In this document: positions 25,180 to 35,030 of the stretch, piece after piece
Numbering within the stretch: position 1 is the stretch's first letter
How the letters are laid out: each line of letters starts with the position of its first letter
Assembly (NCBI GenBank): GCA_003612585.1
Contig: RAZH01000010.1
Location: 1-64,000, forward strand
Length of the DNA stretch: 64,000 nt
Source of the DNA: a bacterium 1XD42-54
GTDB taxonomy: Bacteria > Bacillota > Clostridia > Lachnospirales > Lachnospiraceae
Direction: 5' to 3'
Program-made: the position numbers and the translations under genes
The notes under the pieces: generated by a model
What the model was told of the DNA's origin: nothing
Databases searched by the model: none
What the model saw: only the letters and a program-made list of their open reading frames with translations

Positions 25180-26699
25180 TCATGAAAGGGAAGATGAGAA
25201 TTCATTCGATCAGGCAAAGGCTGCTCTTTTTTGGGGGAATGCTTTGCATGCTGCTTCTGTTGTTTTTTTCGTTCTTCTGGAAAAACAGCCAGTATCTGTT
25301 TCGGCAGCAAAGCCGACTTTTAGAAGTACAGAGAACGTTTGCTTCTCTGGTGAATGGGCTTGAAGAGAGTGACAGCAGGCTGTATTCTTATGCGCTTGAC
25401 AGGGACGATGACATAAAAATACGGTGCACTGCATTGTTGCAAGAGATGCGGGAGGCTGGGCAGGCGCTGGCAGGACTGCTGGATGCACCGATCTTTACGG
25501 ATCTGGAATATCTGATCGCCGATTATGCGGATTGTGCAGGGAAGGTGTTGGAAGAAACGAATGGGGGAACAGGGGGATATTTGGCACTGTACCAGGCCAC
25601 AAAAGAACGGATGGAACTGATTCACAAGATGATGAACCAGCACCAGAAGGCGGTAAATCAGGACCGCGTAGAGTGGCAGGCGCGGCTTGAGGCGACGCAG
25701 AAAAATGTGGAACGTACACTGCTTGGGGGAACAGCAGTACTGATTGTTTTTTGCATGGCTTTTCTGGTGCGTTTTTCAAAAGGCGTTACGAGAAGACTGA
25801 CACTTTTGACTGGATGTGCGGAAAAGATCTGCGAAGGAGAGTGGGTTGTGGATATGCCGCCGGAAGCAGAGGCGGGGCACGATGAGGTATGGGTTTTGTC
25901 CAGGGCTTTTTATCGGATGCTGGATGAGATTTTGGATCAAATCGAAGAACTGAAATTGAAGGAAGCAATGGAACGGCAGCTCAAAGAGGCTGAGGTGCGG
26001 GAAACACAGATGACAGCCAAGCTGGAACGTGCCAAATTGCTGACGCTGCAGTCAAGAGTGAATCCTCATTTTCTCTTTAATGCATTGAATGTGATCGGCG
26101 GACAGGCGGCTGCTGAGTCTGCGCCGAAGACCATGGATATGATTTTTGAGACAGCGGATTATCTGCGGTATTCTCTGAGCCGTCTGGGAAAGACGGTAAC
26201 GCTTCAGGAGGAAATGCAGAATGTGGAGAATTATCTGTCTATCCAGAAGCGAAGGTTTGCAGATCGGCTGCAATATGAGATCCGGGAAGAGGCAGAATGC
26301 GGCCAAATTTGGATTCCGTCAATGATTTTGCAGCCATTATGCGAAAATGCTCTGATTCATGGGATTATGCCTGTTGCGCAGGGGGGCCGTATCCTGATTG
26401 ACGCCGTATGGGACAAAAAACGGGTGAGAATTACAGTGGCGGATAATGGGACTGGCTTTACCCCGGAGCGCCTTGCGCAGGTACAAAAAGATATGGCAGA
26501 CGAGAATTATGATGATACAAACGGGATTGGACTGAGTAATATACTGAGGCGTCTGAACGTTTTTTTTGAGGAGCCTGTGGATTATACAATTGAGAGTGAG
26601 CCGGGGAAAGAGACCAAGGTAAGCCTGTGGATTCCGGCCCGAACGCGGGATGCGATGGAGGAGAAGGATGCGAATGGTGCGGGTAGTACTTGCGGATGA
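25176..26699 (+). CDS. LytS/YesM-type sensor histidine kinase
   Basis: A 507-residue membrane kinase. A first membrane helix (about residues 15-36), an extracellular helical sensor of about 150 residues, a second helix (about 185-203) and a HAMP-like region lead to the kinase core. The His_kinase motif is RVNPHFLFNALNVIGG, and the ATPase domain shows LQPLCENALIHGI (N box) and DNGTGF plus GIGLSNI (G boxes). ATG 25176 overlaps the stop of the binding-protein gene; ATG 25182 is also possible. With the downstream AraC-type regulator it forms a carbohydrate-sensing-type two-component system. Confidence 0.92.
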   Translation: MIMKGKMRIHSIRQRLLFFGGMLCMLLLLFFSFFWKNSQYLFRQQSRLLEVQRTFASLVNGLEESDSRLYSYALDRDDDIKIRCTALLQEMREAGQALAGLLDAPIFTDLEYLIADYADCAGKVLEETNGGTGGYLALYQATKERMELIHKMMNQHQKAVNQDRVEWQARLEATQKNVERTLLGGTAVLIVFCMAFLVRFSKGVTRRLTLLTGCAEKICEGEWVVDMPPEAEAGHDEVWVLSRAFYRMLDEILDQIEELKLKEAMERQLKEAEVRETQMTAKLERAKLLTLQSRVNPHFLFNALNVIGGQAAAESAPKTMDMIFETADYLRYSLSRLGKTVTLQEEMQNVENYLSIQKRRFADRLQYEIREEAECGQIWIPSMILQPLCENALIHGIMPVAQGGRILIDAVWDKKRVRITVADNGTGFTPERLAQVQKDMADENYDDTNGIGLSNILRRLNVFFEEPVDYTIESEPGKETKVSLWIPARTRDAMEEKDANGAGSTCG

Positions 26700-27381
26700 T
26701 GAGCCGTTGGCGCTGACACTGCTGGAACATATTATTGACTGGAAGCGATTCGGGCTGAGTCTGGCAGGGTGCGCCAAAAACGGGGATGAGCTGTATGAGA
26801 TGATTCTGACGCTGCGGCCGGAGATTGTGATAACCGATATCTGTATGCCGGGGCGTTCCGGACTGGAAATTATTGCAAAAACGCTGGAAGCCGGTCTGCC
26901 TACGCGGTTTCTGATTGTCAGTTCTTATGCGAGTTTTTCTTATGCAAGAGAGGCGATGCAGCTGGGCGCGGAGGATTTTTTGCCCAAACCGGTCAACCGG
27001 GCGGAGCTTATGAAAGCGCTGACTGTGGTGAAGGAGAAGCTGAAAAGTCCGGAGCCGCAGACAGAATCGTGCAGCAAAATAATTCGGGCTGTGAAGAACT
27101 ATATAGAAGCACATTTTGAGGAGCACCTGACACTGGAGAGCGTGGCGGCAACGGTTTATGTGAGCCCAAGTTATCTCTCAACGCTTTTCAAAAAGGAGAC
27201 GGGTTCGAACTTCAGCGAATATCTGACTGCCATCCGCATGAAAAATGCAAAGCGCCTTCTTGACGATGCGTCCTATACGGTTGCGCAGGTTGCGGAGATG
27301 ACGGGCTACCGTGACGTAAAACATTTCAGCGGTGTGTTTCAGAAATTCTATAATATTTCTCCGGCTAAGTACCGAAAGTAG
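26668..27381 (+). CDS. Response regulator with AraC-type DNA-binding domain
   Basis: A 237-residue protein. The N-terminal receiver has VVLADDEPLAL (acidic pocket), the phospho-acceptor Asp in IVITDICMPGRSG and the Lys in FLPKPVNRAEL. The C-terminal domain is AraC type with two HTH motifs (LTLESVAATVYVSPSYLSTL and VAQVAEMTGYRDVKHFSGVF). GGAGG 6 bases upstream supports ATG 26668, which lies inside the end of the kinase gene. The pair (YesM/YesN style) usually controls genes for polysaccharide use, and the secreted GH3 gene downstream is the natural candidate target. Confidence 0.93.
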   Translation: MRMVRVVLADDEPLALTLLEHIIDWKRFGLSLAGCAKNGDELYEMILTLRPEIVITDICMPGRSGLEIIAKTLEAGLPTRFLIVSSYASFSYAREAMQLGAEDFLPKPVNRAELMKALTVVKEKLKSPEPQTESCSKIIRAVKNYIEAHFEEHLTLESVAATVYVSPSYLSTLFKKETGSNFSEYLTAIRMKNAKRLLDDASYTVAQVAEMTGYRDVKHFSGVFQKFYNISPAKYRK

Positions 27382-27441
27382 TGTTTGGAGGGGGGAATAT
27401 TTTGATTTAGTGGGGGATCTTTTGAGGATGGAGCGGAAAGA

Positions 27442-27470
27442 TTGACTTCTGTTTCCGAATTTTTTATTCT
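27442..27470 (+). promoter_or_regulatory. Promoter of the GH3 gene
   Basis: TTGACT (27442-27447), a 17-base spacer and TATTCT (27465-27470), about 120 bases before the GH3 start. Confidence 0.55.
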
Positions 27471-27591
27471 ATGGAAGACGGTTGGTTCAGGCAGGAAAAC
27501 ACAGGAATGGCTTGTTCCGGTGATATGTCTGTACAGTTCTGGTGCGCACGGATGAACCATCGAATGCAGGATAGAAAAGGGAGGATTTTTG

Positions 27592-30372
27592 ATGAAAAAG
27601 AAACAGGTTATGGCAATCTCTCTGGCAGTGGCAACCGCGTTTACGGCAGTTCCGGGCGTGAGCTTTGCCGGGAATCTTGACCCCGCGTCGGATGCAAAAT
27701 CAGTGTCCTTGCAGGTGGCAGCAGAAGGCGCTGTTTTGCTGGAAAATAACGGGATTTTGCCGTTCAACAAGGATGAGACAAAGGTGGCCGTATTTGGCCG
27801 GACACAGATTGATATTTACAAAGGAGGCGGCGGTTCCGGCACGGTACATACGGGCGCTTCATACAACTTTATTGACGGGTTTACCGAAGCCGGCATTTCT
27901 TATGATCAGGAATTATATGAGGTGTATGCAAAGTTCTGCGAGGAAAATTCAGATGACAATGAAAACAGCACCTTCGGCAGCATGGGAAGCGGGGCGTCCA
28001 GAGTAGAGATGCCGCTGGATGATCTGAATATGGAAGAGATTGCAGCGCGCAATGATATGGCGGTTGTAGTTTTCGGACGTAATTCGAGTGAGGGCCATGA
28101 CCGCACCGCGAAGGAAGGGGACGGCGACTGGTATCTTTCTCCGAGTGAGGAGGCTACGCTTGCTGCGGTCAGCGGGGCGTTTGACAAGGTTTTGGTGATT
28201 CTGAATACAGGAAGTATGGTAGATACGAGCTGGATTGAGAAATATGAAGTGGATGCAGTTTTGGAAGCATGGCAGCCGGGCGGCTACGGCACGATTTCTG
28301 TCGGCAAAATTCTGACCGGAGAGATCAACCCGTCGGGCCATATGATGGACACATGGGCTTATGATTACGAGGATTATCCGGCACATGCGGTACAGAGTGC
28401 GACATACGGAATTGACGTAATTAATCCGATTTATGGAGAAGACATCTACGTAGGTTATCGTTATTTTGAGACATTTGCACCGGAAGAAGTGCGTTATGAA
28501 TTTGGATATGGTCTCAGCTATACCACATTTGATTATGAAATTGCCGAGACGACGATGGATGAAAACACCATCTCCGTGGACGTGAATGTAAAGAACACCG
28601 GAGAGGTGAGCGGAAAAGAAGTTGTGGAAGTATATTACAGTGCGCCGGTGGGCACACTTGGAAATCCGGCTTATGAGATGGGAGCTTTTGCCAAGACTCC
28701 GGAACTTGAACCGGGCGAGTCCTGTACGGTGACTTTGAGTTTTGCGACAAAGGATATGGCTTCTTATGATGACTCCGGCGCTGCAGGCCATGAGAACTGC
28801 TACGTAATGGAAGCAGGGGACTACGCTGTTTATGCAGGGACAACGGTTAAGAATCTGACTCTGGCCGGTACTTATACGGTGGATGAGACCGTTGTGACCG
28901 AAGAGCTGACGGAAGTGCTTGCACCGGACTTTGCGTTTGTTGTTGCCAAGGCAGTGAAGGATGATGAGGGCAACTATGTGATGGCTTCGGAGAAAGCTTC
29001 TTTGCGCAAGGCTGCAAATGATATCACAGAGAAATGGGATACGGACCTGGAGGCTTATGAGCTGACTGGTGTGGATAAGGGAATTAAGCTTGGACATGTG
29101 GCAGACGGACAGGCAACCGTAGAAGAATTTATTTCTCAGTTTACGCTGGCAGAGCTTGCACAGATCTTTGGAGGAATTTATGGCGTACGTACAGACAATT
29201 ACCATTTCTTCCCGGAATCTGCAGCAGGTGCGGCAGGCGGAATCGGACAGACCATGAGCAACAGAGGCGTGAACTTTTCTGTTATGGCTGACGGCCCGGC
29301 AGGCCTCCGTCTGACCATGGATGAGGATGATGCCGGAAATACGTACTTCCCGATCGGAACGATGCAGGCATGTACCTGGAATGAAACACTGATCGAGCAG
29401 ACGGGCGCTGAGATCGGAAAGGAAGCAAAATACAACCAGGTAAGCGTATGGCTGGCACCGGCTTTGAATATTCACAGAGATCCGCTGTGCGGACGTAACT
29501 TTGAGTATTATTCAGAAGATCCGGTACTGGCAGGAAAAATTGGTGCAGCTATGACAAAAGGCGTACAGTCTGCCGGCGTATCGGTATCAGCAAAGCATTT
29601 TGCAGCAAACAACCAGGAATACAGCCGCAGCGGCGGAGACTCCATTGTGACAGAACGTGCGCTCAGAGAAATTTATCTGAAACCGTTCCAGATTCTCACC
29701 GAGGAGAGCGATCCGTGGTCAATTATGACTTCTTACAATCGGATCAATGGTTCCTATGCAGCTACGAATTATGAACTGATTACTACGGTTTTGCGTGACG
29801 AGTGGGGCTTTACAGGCGCGGTTATGACAGACTGGGCATCCGGGAAGGATGCAGGAAATGCCAGCATGATCCGCGCACAGGGCGATCTTTGTATGCCGAG
29901 TCTGGTAGGTCGCGGAGACCCGGTACTTCCGGAGGGCTTCACAACAGAAGGCGCGACAGACAGTTGGTATGGAACCGTCCATGCCGGGCAGGTATATTGT
30001 GAGCACTGCGGCACGCAGTACGGCGACTATGAGCTGTTCAAAATCAACAACATGTACGTTCCGGCAACGGAGCCGTGCTTTGACGAGAACGGCGTGGTAG
30101 CGTCCTGTGACCGCCCGTATGAACAGGCGGAAATCCCGGTACTTCCGGAAGGCTATACAAATGATGCGGATTATATTTACGACGCAGAAGGAAATAAAGT
30201 ATGCGAATATTCCATCTGGCTGCTTGACAGCACAGGCCTGATCACAGGCTATGTGGCAGGCGATGTGTCCCTGGGCGAGCTGGAGCGCTGCGCGGAAAAT
30301 ATTATGAATCTGATCATCCGCGTGGGCGGCTATGAACCAGTAGAAGGAGCACCGGTAGCACCGGAAGCATAA
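27592..30372 (+). CDS. Secreted glycoside hydrolase family 3 enzyme, permuted domain order
   Basis: A 926-residue exported enzyme (signal peptide about residues 1-26, ending GVSFAG). The domain order is reversed from classic GH3. The GH3 C-terminal (alpha/beta sandwich) domain comes first (AAEGAVLLENNGILPFN, then KVAVFGR and VVVFGRNSSEGHD). A fibronectin III-like part follows (VDVNVKNTGEVSGKEVVEVY). The catalytic barrel is last (GPAGLR, GRNFEYYSEDPVLAG, AKHFAANNQE, VMTDWAS). The nucleophile is Asp of MTDW (about residue 747). It should cleave terminal beta-linked sugars outside the cell. AAGGGAGG 7 bases upstream favours ATG 27592. The catalytic half has a Cys-containing insertion near VYCEHCGTQYGDY (about residues 800-870). 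Confidence 0.92.
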   Translation: MKKKQVMAISLAVATAFTAVPGVSFAGNLDPASDAKSVSLQVAAEGAVLLENNGILPFNKDETKVAVFGRTQIDIYKGGGGSGTVHTGASYNFIDGFTEAGISYDQELYEVYAKFCEENSDDNENSTFGSMGSGASRVEMPLDDLNMEEIAARNDMAVVVFGRNSSEGHDRTAKEGDGDWYLSPSEEATLAAVSGAFDKVLVILNTGSMVDTSWIEKYEVDAVLEAWQPGGYGTISVGKILTGEINPSGHMMDTWAYDYEDYPAHAVQSATYGIDVINPIYGEDIYVGYRYFETFAPEEVRYEFGYGLSYTTFDYEIAETTMDENTISVDVNVKNTGEVSGKEVVEVYYSAPVGTLGNPAYEMGAFAKTPELEPGESCTVTLSFATKDMASYDDSGAAGHENCYVMEAGDYAVYAGTTVKNLTLAGTYTVDETVVTEELTEVLAPDFAFVVAKAVKDDEGNYVMASEKASLRKAANDITEKWDTDLEAYELTGVDKGIKLGHVADGQATVEEFISQFTLAELAQIFGGIYGVRTDNYHFFPESAAGAAGGIGQTMSNRGVNFSVMADGPAGLRLTMDEDDAGNTYFPIGTMQACTWNETLIEQTGAEIGKEAKYNQVSVWLAPALNIHRDPLCGRNFEYYSEDPVLAGKIGAAMTKGVQSAGVSVSAKHFAANNQEYSRSGGDSIVTERALREIYLKPFQILTEESDPWSIMTSYNRINGSYAATNYELITTVLRDEWGFTGAVMTDWASGKDAGNASMIRAQGDLCMPSLVGRGDPVLPEGFTTEGATDSWYGTVHAGQVYCEHCGTQYGDYELFKINNMYVPATEPCFDENGVVASCDRPYEQAEIPVLPEGYTNDADYIYDAEGNKVCEYSIWLLDSTGLITGYVAGDVSLGELERCAENIMNLIIRVGGYEPVEGAPVAPEA

Positions 30373-30383
30373 GAAGATAAGAT

Positions 30384-30560
30384 ATGAGAAAAACAAAGCG
30401 GGGAGAGATGCTGACGCAGCTCTTCCTGTTTTGTATGTTTATAGTTGCCTATGCAGATCTGTGTTATCAGATTTTTAAGAAAAAAACAGCCGCCAAGTAC
30501 TGCAATCGTGACGCATGCTGTAAAACATTAGCTGATAAAATGACAATTTTGTCACCATAG
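30384..30560 (+). CDS. Possible small membrane protein, 58 residues
   Basis: A short open frame starting 11 bases after the GH3 stop. It has a basic start (MRKTKRGE), one hydrophobic segment (LTQLFLFCMFIVAYADLCY) and a Lys/Cys-containing tail (KYCNRDACCKTLADK). The upstream AGAAGATAAGAT is a weak ribosome site. Part of it also folds as a hairpin (GGGGAGAG with CTCTTCCT), which could instead be the GH3 terminator. Real or chance cannot be decided from sequence. Confidence 0.3.
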   Translation: MRKTKRGEMLTQLFLFCMFIVAYADLCYQIFKKKTAAKYCNRDACCKTLADKMTILSP

Positions 30561-30668
30561 AATTCACAGTAGAGTCATCTTGCTCACCTATGATATAGTA
30601 GTAAGGACGGTACCTGTCAGATGAGAAGATACAGGAAAAGCAGTCCGGTAAATAAAGAGGGAGGCATA

Positions 30669-31493
30669 GTGGCTATGGAGATTTTAAGATGTGAGAACCT
30701 TTCAAAGGTGTACGGCGCGGGTGACGCGCAGGTGAAGGCTCTGGATGACGTTTCTTTTTCTGTGGAGGCCGGGGAGTTTGTATCAATTGTGGGACCGTCG
30801 GGGAGCGGGAAATCGACGCTGCTGCATATTCTGGGCGGTGTGGACAAACCGACCGGAGGAAAGGTATTTATCGCGGGAACGGATATTCACGCGCTGAATG
30901 AGAATAAGCTTGCGGTGTTCCGCAGAAGACAGATCGGTCTGATCTATCAGTTTTATAATCTGCTTCCGGTATTGAATGTGGATGAAAATATTGTACTGCC
31001 ACATTTGCTGGACGGGCGGAAAATGGATAAGGAACGCCTTGATATGGTTGTGGAAAGTATGGGGCTTACTGAACGCAGAAATAATCTGCCTGGTCAGCTT
31101 TCCGGCGGGCAGCAGCAGAGAGTGTCCATCGGGCGGGCGCTGTTTAATCATCCGGCGATTGTGTTGGCTGACGAACCAACCGGAAATCTGGATCGGAAAA
31201 CCGGGGTGGAAATCATTCGGCTTTTGAAGGAATCAAACCGAAGCCAGAAGCAGACCTTGATTTTGATTACGCATGACGAGGGAATCGCGCTTCAGGCAGA
31301 CCGGATGCTGTGTATTGAAGATGGACGGATTACGCGGGATGAGCGGATTCGGATGAGACAAAGCACAGAGGAGGCATCAAATTCAGGCAAGCACAAAGAT
31401 GAATTTAATGCGGGAAGCAAAGGGAAAGACGGATTTTTGCCGAAGCAAAATACGAACAGCCGCGGTACAGCAATCGGAGGTGACAGGCAGTGA
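30669..31493 (+). CDS. MacB/LolD-type ABC transporter ATPase
   Basis: A 274-residue ATPase with Walker A GPSGSGKST, Q-loop around QFYNLLPVLNVDENI, signature LSGGQQQR, Walker B IVLADEPTGNLD and His-loop ITHDEG. The DEPTGNLD form marks the lipoprotein/antimicrobial-peptide class that pairs with FtsX-type permeases. The last 40 residues are an unusual polar tail beyond the core. GTG 30669 or ATG 30675 can serve the GGGAGG site. Its stop overlaps the start of the permease gene, and a two-component system follows, so the cluster resembles peptide-antibiotic resistance modules. Confidence 0.92.
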   Translation: MAMEILRCENLSKVYGAGDAQVKALDDVSFSVEAGEFVSIVGPSGSGKSTLLHILGGVDKPTGGKVFIAGTDIHALNENKLAVFRRRQIGLIYQFYNLLPVLNVDENIVLPHLLDGRKMDKERLDMVVESMGLTERRNNLPGQLSGGQQQRVSIGRALFNHPAIVLADEPTGNLDRKTGVEIIRLLKESNRSQKQTLILITHDEGIALQADRMLCIEDGRITRDERIRMRQSTEEASNSGKHKDEFNAGSKGKDGFLPKQNTNSRGTAIGGDRQ

Positions 31494-34264
31494 GAAAAAA
31501 CATTGTATTTTATGTCACCAGACAGTATATGAAAAAAAACAGACGGCGCACGTTTACCATGTTTGCCGGGATTGTGTGTATGGTGCTGCTTATGACCTGC
31601 GTTTTTGTAGGGAAGGAGACCGGAATCGGTTATTTGCAGGAAGTCGCTTCTTTAAAAAAGGGAAAATGGCATGTCAGCATGTTTGATATTACAAAGAAGC
31701 AGTATGAGGAAGTGGAGGCGCTCACCTGGGTGAAGGAGACAGCGCTTTCAAAAACGCTTGGCTGTATCGATTTTGCGCAGTCCGGAAATGAGGAGCGTCC
31801 TTATCTTAATGTAAAGGGCTATACTTCGCACTGCTTTGACTGGATGAATATTACACTGCTGGAGGGGCGTCTGCCGGAAAAGCCGGGAGAAATTGTTGTG
31901 AGTGAAAGTGCACGCCAGGACGGCGCCAGGATTGCCGCAGGAGACGTGATAGAGGCTGATTTTTTTACACGGTCCGTTACAGGGACGGATGCAGAAGTCA
32001 AAGAAACCGTGTTTCCGTTTCAACAGCTGATTTTGCATTACGGGGAAACCGTAGAGGTTCCGGAAAATTTCCCGTATTACGAAGAGACGGAAAGTTTTCG
32101 GGAAAATAAGGAATATACGGGGCAGCAGGGCACCTATGAAGTGGTAGGTTTTATCGAGACTCCATCCTATGAGGATTCATCTGCGGCCGCTTACACTGCG
32201 CTTACGTTCCTGGAAGCAGATATATTATCAGAGGATGTATTCAATCTTACGTTGAAAATGGACCTTGACAAAGTGTCTGACGGATATTTTATGGATATCG
32301 TGAAAATTGCCGCAGGCTCTAAATTTGACACAAATGATACGTTACTGGCGTTTTCCGGCAATTCCTCCGAAATGACATTGAATCGTCTTGTCCGGTATAT
32401 GACAATATTTTTTGTGGTTCTGATCATGGCAGCTTCAGTGCTTCTGATTTATAATGTGTTCAATATGTCTTTTCAGGAGCGCAGCCGGTATCTTGGCATG
32501 CTGTGCTCCGTGGGCGCAACGGGAAGGCAGAAGAAAAGCAGCATTTTTTATGAGACGTTTTATCTGATGCTGTTTGCGCTGCCAATCGGCCTTGGCCTTG
32601 GGATTGGTGTGATCTATGTGGCAATGACAGTGTTCCGGCCTTATATTGGCGCTTTGATGAACATGGAGGAATTTGTGGAAGCGTGCCCGGTTACAATCAA
32701 GATTGTACCGGAAAACCTTGTTATGGTGGCAGCTTTTTCCGTACTCACTGCTGTGATTTCCGCGTGGCTTCCGGCGCGTAAAATCGGAAAGATCGGGCCA
32801 GTAGAATGTATTCGCGGGAATGTGGAAAAAAAGAGCAGACAGTATAAGATGAGCCGTATGCTGTATCGTGCAAAGGCAGCAGAGGGGATGCTGGCCAGAA
32901 ACAATCTTACGCGGCGCAGCCAGAAAACGAGATCTGTCCAGCGGGCGGCGGCTGTATTTTTGGTACTTCTGATTGTTACGGCTTTTGGAAGCAGCGCTGT
33001 GTCCAGGGTCGTTACTTTGAAATTAAAGGCATCTGATTTCACCATGAAACGGGAAAATTACGACTATGTAATGTATGGAAATGATGATATAATATACGAG
33101 GCAGTAAAAAAGGAAATCCAGGCAGACCCGGGGATTACGCAGGCGGTGGAATGGGGCGACCTGATGTTTGTGGGAGAAGTGCCGGGTTCTGTATACAGTG
33201 CGGAATATGATACGGCGCGCCGTGATATATTTAACCTGTATTATCACAGGGAATTAACGGATGAGGAATATGAGCAGGAGGCGCCGACTGATTCCTATGT
33301 TGTGAATTTCATGATGGTAGATGATGAAACGCTGGCGCGGATGGCGGAAAAGACAGGCGCTGATAAGAAAAAGCTGCTGGACCGGGAACGGCCTGCAGCT
33401 CTGGTTTTAAACGAAGGGATGATGTCTACAGACAGCATAAGCGTTTGGGAGAGGGAACCGGAGCGCTACCGCTATTACCGCATCCATGCGATGACAGATT
33501 TACAGGCAGGAGATGTAATTCCCGTAAGCATTTATTCACCAAAAGAAGAGAAAAAACAGGTGATGCCTTTGGAGATTGCAGGACTCGGTTCACATGAAGA
33601 GTTAAAAGATTACGTAGAGGAAGTGGGGGCCAATTATCTCTGGCTGTTTGTAAATGAAGGTGTGTATGCGCAGATTGGTAAAATAATAGAATCCGAGACT
33701 GGCAGGTATGGTATGTCGGATCGGCGGCTGATGATTCGGACCAACGGAGAGCCGAATCAACTGATTGAGCGTGTGAAAAAGTTGCAGGATGGAAATAATG
33801 CCGGAGTGCTTCTGTCCGGAAACGAGGCCCGGATGGAATTCGGGGACGCTATTCAGAGTATTGCCAATGTTCTGCTGATCTCCTTTGTTCTGTTGACCTC
33901 TGTAATTTGTCTTTTGAATCTGTTTAATTCTGTCCAGGGATGGATGACCGGCAGCAGCCGCGAATTTGCAGTATTAAAGTCAGTCGGTATGTCGGGCGGT
34001 CAGCTGCGAAAGATGCTGCTGTACGAGTGTGTTGGGATCTTTGCGAGGGCGCTGCTGGTAGCAGGTGTTTTTTCCGCACTGCTGATTTACGTGATTCGCT
34101 TCGGATTCCATACGCTTTTTGGAAATATTGTGATCTGGCTGCCAGTTGGACTGGTTGCAGGCGCCGTGGTACTGGCTGGCAGCGTGCTGGTTGGAATTAC
34201 GCTGCGCTGCTGTGCAAAGGTACAAAAAGAAGAGATATTAGAAAATATCCGCCGGGAAGGCTGA
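31490..34264 (+). CDS. FtsX-family ABC transporter permease
   Basis: A 924-residue membrane protein with two FtsX repeats: one N-terminal anchor plus three helices near residues 300-430 (IFFVVLIMAASVLLIYNVFN; MLFALPIGLGLGIGVIYVA), and a second set at about 480-500 and 790-910. Large extracellular loops lie between the anchors (about 45-295 and 505-785). The MacB/BceB-like loops suggest recognition of peptides or lipids outside the cell. It is translated from GTG 31490 overlapping the ATPase stop. The likely function is antimicrobial peptide sensing or removal together with the downstream kinase; the ligand is unknown. Confidence 0.9.
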   Translation: MRKNIVFYVTRQYMKKNRRRTFTMFAGIVCMVLLMTCVFVGKETGIGYLQEVASLKKGKWHVSMFDITKKQYEEVEALTWVKETALSKTLGCIDFAQSGNEERPYLNVKGYTSHCFDWMNITLLEGRLPEKPGEIVVSESARQDGARIAAGDVIEADFFTRSVTGTDAEVKETVFPFQQLILHYGETVEVPENFPYYEETESFRENKEYTGQQGTYEVVGFIETPSYEDSSAAAYTALTFLEADILSEDVFNLTLKMDLDKVSDGYFMDIVKIAAGSKFDTNDTLLAFSGNSSEMTLNRLVRYMTIFFVVLIMAASVLLIYNVFNMSFQERSRYLGMLCSVGATGRQKKSSIFYETFYLMLFALPIGLGLGIGVIYVAMTVFRPYIGALMNMEEFVEACPVTIKIVPENLVMVAAFSVLTAVISAWLPARKIGKIGPVECIRGNVEKKSRQYKMSRMLYRAKAAEGMLARNNLTRRSQKTRSVQRAAAVFLVLLIVTAFGSSAVSRVVTLKLKASDFTMKRENYDYVMYGNDDIIYEAVKKEIQADPGITQAVEWGDLMFVGEVPGSVYSAEYDTARRDIFNLYYHRELTDEEYEQEAPTDSYVVNFMMVDDETLARMAEKTGADKKKLLDRERPAALVLNEGMMSTDSISVWEREPERYRYYRIHAMTDLQAGDVIPVSIYSPKEEKKQVMPLEIAGLGSHEELKDYVEEVGANYLWLFVNEGVYAQIGKIIESETGRYGMSDRRLMIRTNGEPNQLIERVKKLQDGNNAGVLLSGNEARMEFGDAIQSIANVLLISFVLLTSVICLLNLFNSVQGWMTGSSREFAVLKSVGMSGGQLRKMLLYECVGIFARALLVAGVFSALLIYVIRFGFHTLFGNIVIWLPVGLVAGAVVLAGSVLVGITLRCCAKVQKEEILENIRREG

Positions 34265-34280
34265 TGGAAAGGAACATACT

Positions 34281-34955
34281 ATGAGGGTTTTGATCGTGGA
34301 AGATGACAGTATTATTTTGGATGGCCTGCAATTTGCGCTTGCACAGGAGGGCTATGAAGTGCTTGCAGCTTCCACGGTTTCGGAGGCGCTTCGGCTCATC
34401 GGCAGCAGGCCTGAGATAGATATTTATCTTCTAGACGTTATGTTGCCGGATGGAGACGGGTATCAGATCTGCCGGGAAATCCGGCAGAAGAGCCGGACGC
34501 CGATTTTGTTTCTGACTGCATGTGACGATGAAGTGAGCACCGTGCGCGCCCTGGAACAGGGCGCGGATGATTATATTGCGAAACCGTTCCGCATCCGGGA
34601 GCTGTTGGCGCGGATGAAGGCAATTCTGCGCCGTACAAAGCAGGAAGTGATTCCTGGCGAACTGTTGACGGTCGGGAAAAATCAGGTAAATTTGCAGACG
34701 GGAAGGATATTTGCTGATAAAGAAGAAATAATTTTGACCGCAATGGAGTACAGGTTGCTGCTCATTTTCCTGCGGCACCGTGGACAGACGCTTTCGAGAG
34801 GACAGATTTTGCAGCTTATCTGGGATGAGGCCGGGGATTATGTGAATGATAATACGCTCAGTGTGTATGTGAAGCGGCTTCGGCGAAAGCTGGGGGATAC
34901 GGCAGAGGGGGCGCTGATTCGGACTGTGCGGGGTGTTGGATACTGTATGGAGTGA
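34281..34955 (+). CDS. OmpR-family response regulator
   Basis: A 224-residue regulator. The receiver has VLIVEDDSII, the phosphorylated Asp in IYLLDVMLPDGDG, the Thr in FLTACDDE and the Lys in YIAKPFRI. The C-terminal winged helix ends with DNTLSVYVKRLRRKLGD and RTVRGVGYCM. It follows the FtsX permease by 16 bases and precedes its kinase. It probably controls the ABC genes of the same cluster. Confidence 0.94.
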   Translation: MRVLIVEDDSIILDGLQFALAQEGYEVLAASTVSEALRLIGSRPEIDIYLLDVMLPDGDGYQICREIRQKSRTPILFLTACDDEVSTVRALEQGADDYIAKPFRIRELLARMKAILRRTKQEVIPGELLTVGKNQVNLQTGRIFADKEEIILTAMEYRLLLIFLRHRGQTLSRGQILQLIWDEAGDYVNDNTLSVYVKRLRRKLGDTAEGALIRTVRGVGYCME

Positions 34956-35030
34956 GGAAAAACGTGGGAGAGCCTACTTTGAAGAGTCGATGAGCGTACC
35001 TGATTTTATGTAAGTGGAAAGGAAAACAGC

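Noticed and set aside
27949-29475. 508-codon open frame on the minus strand
   Set aside because: It lies fully antisense to the GH3 gene, has no ribosome site or recognisable domain and mirrors the codon bias of GH3.
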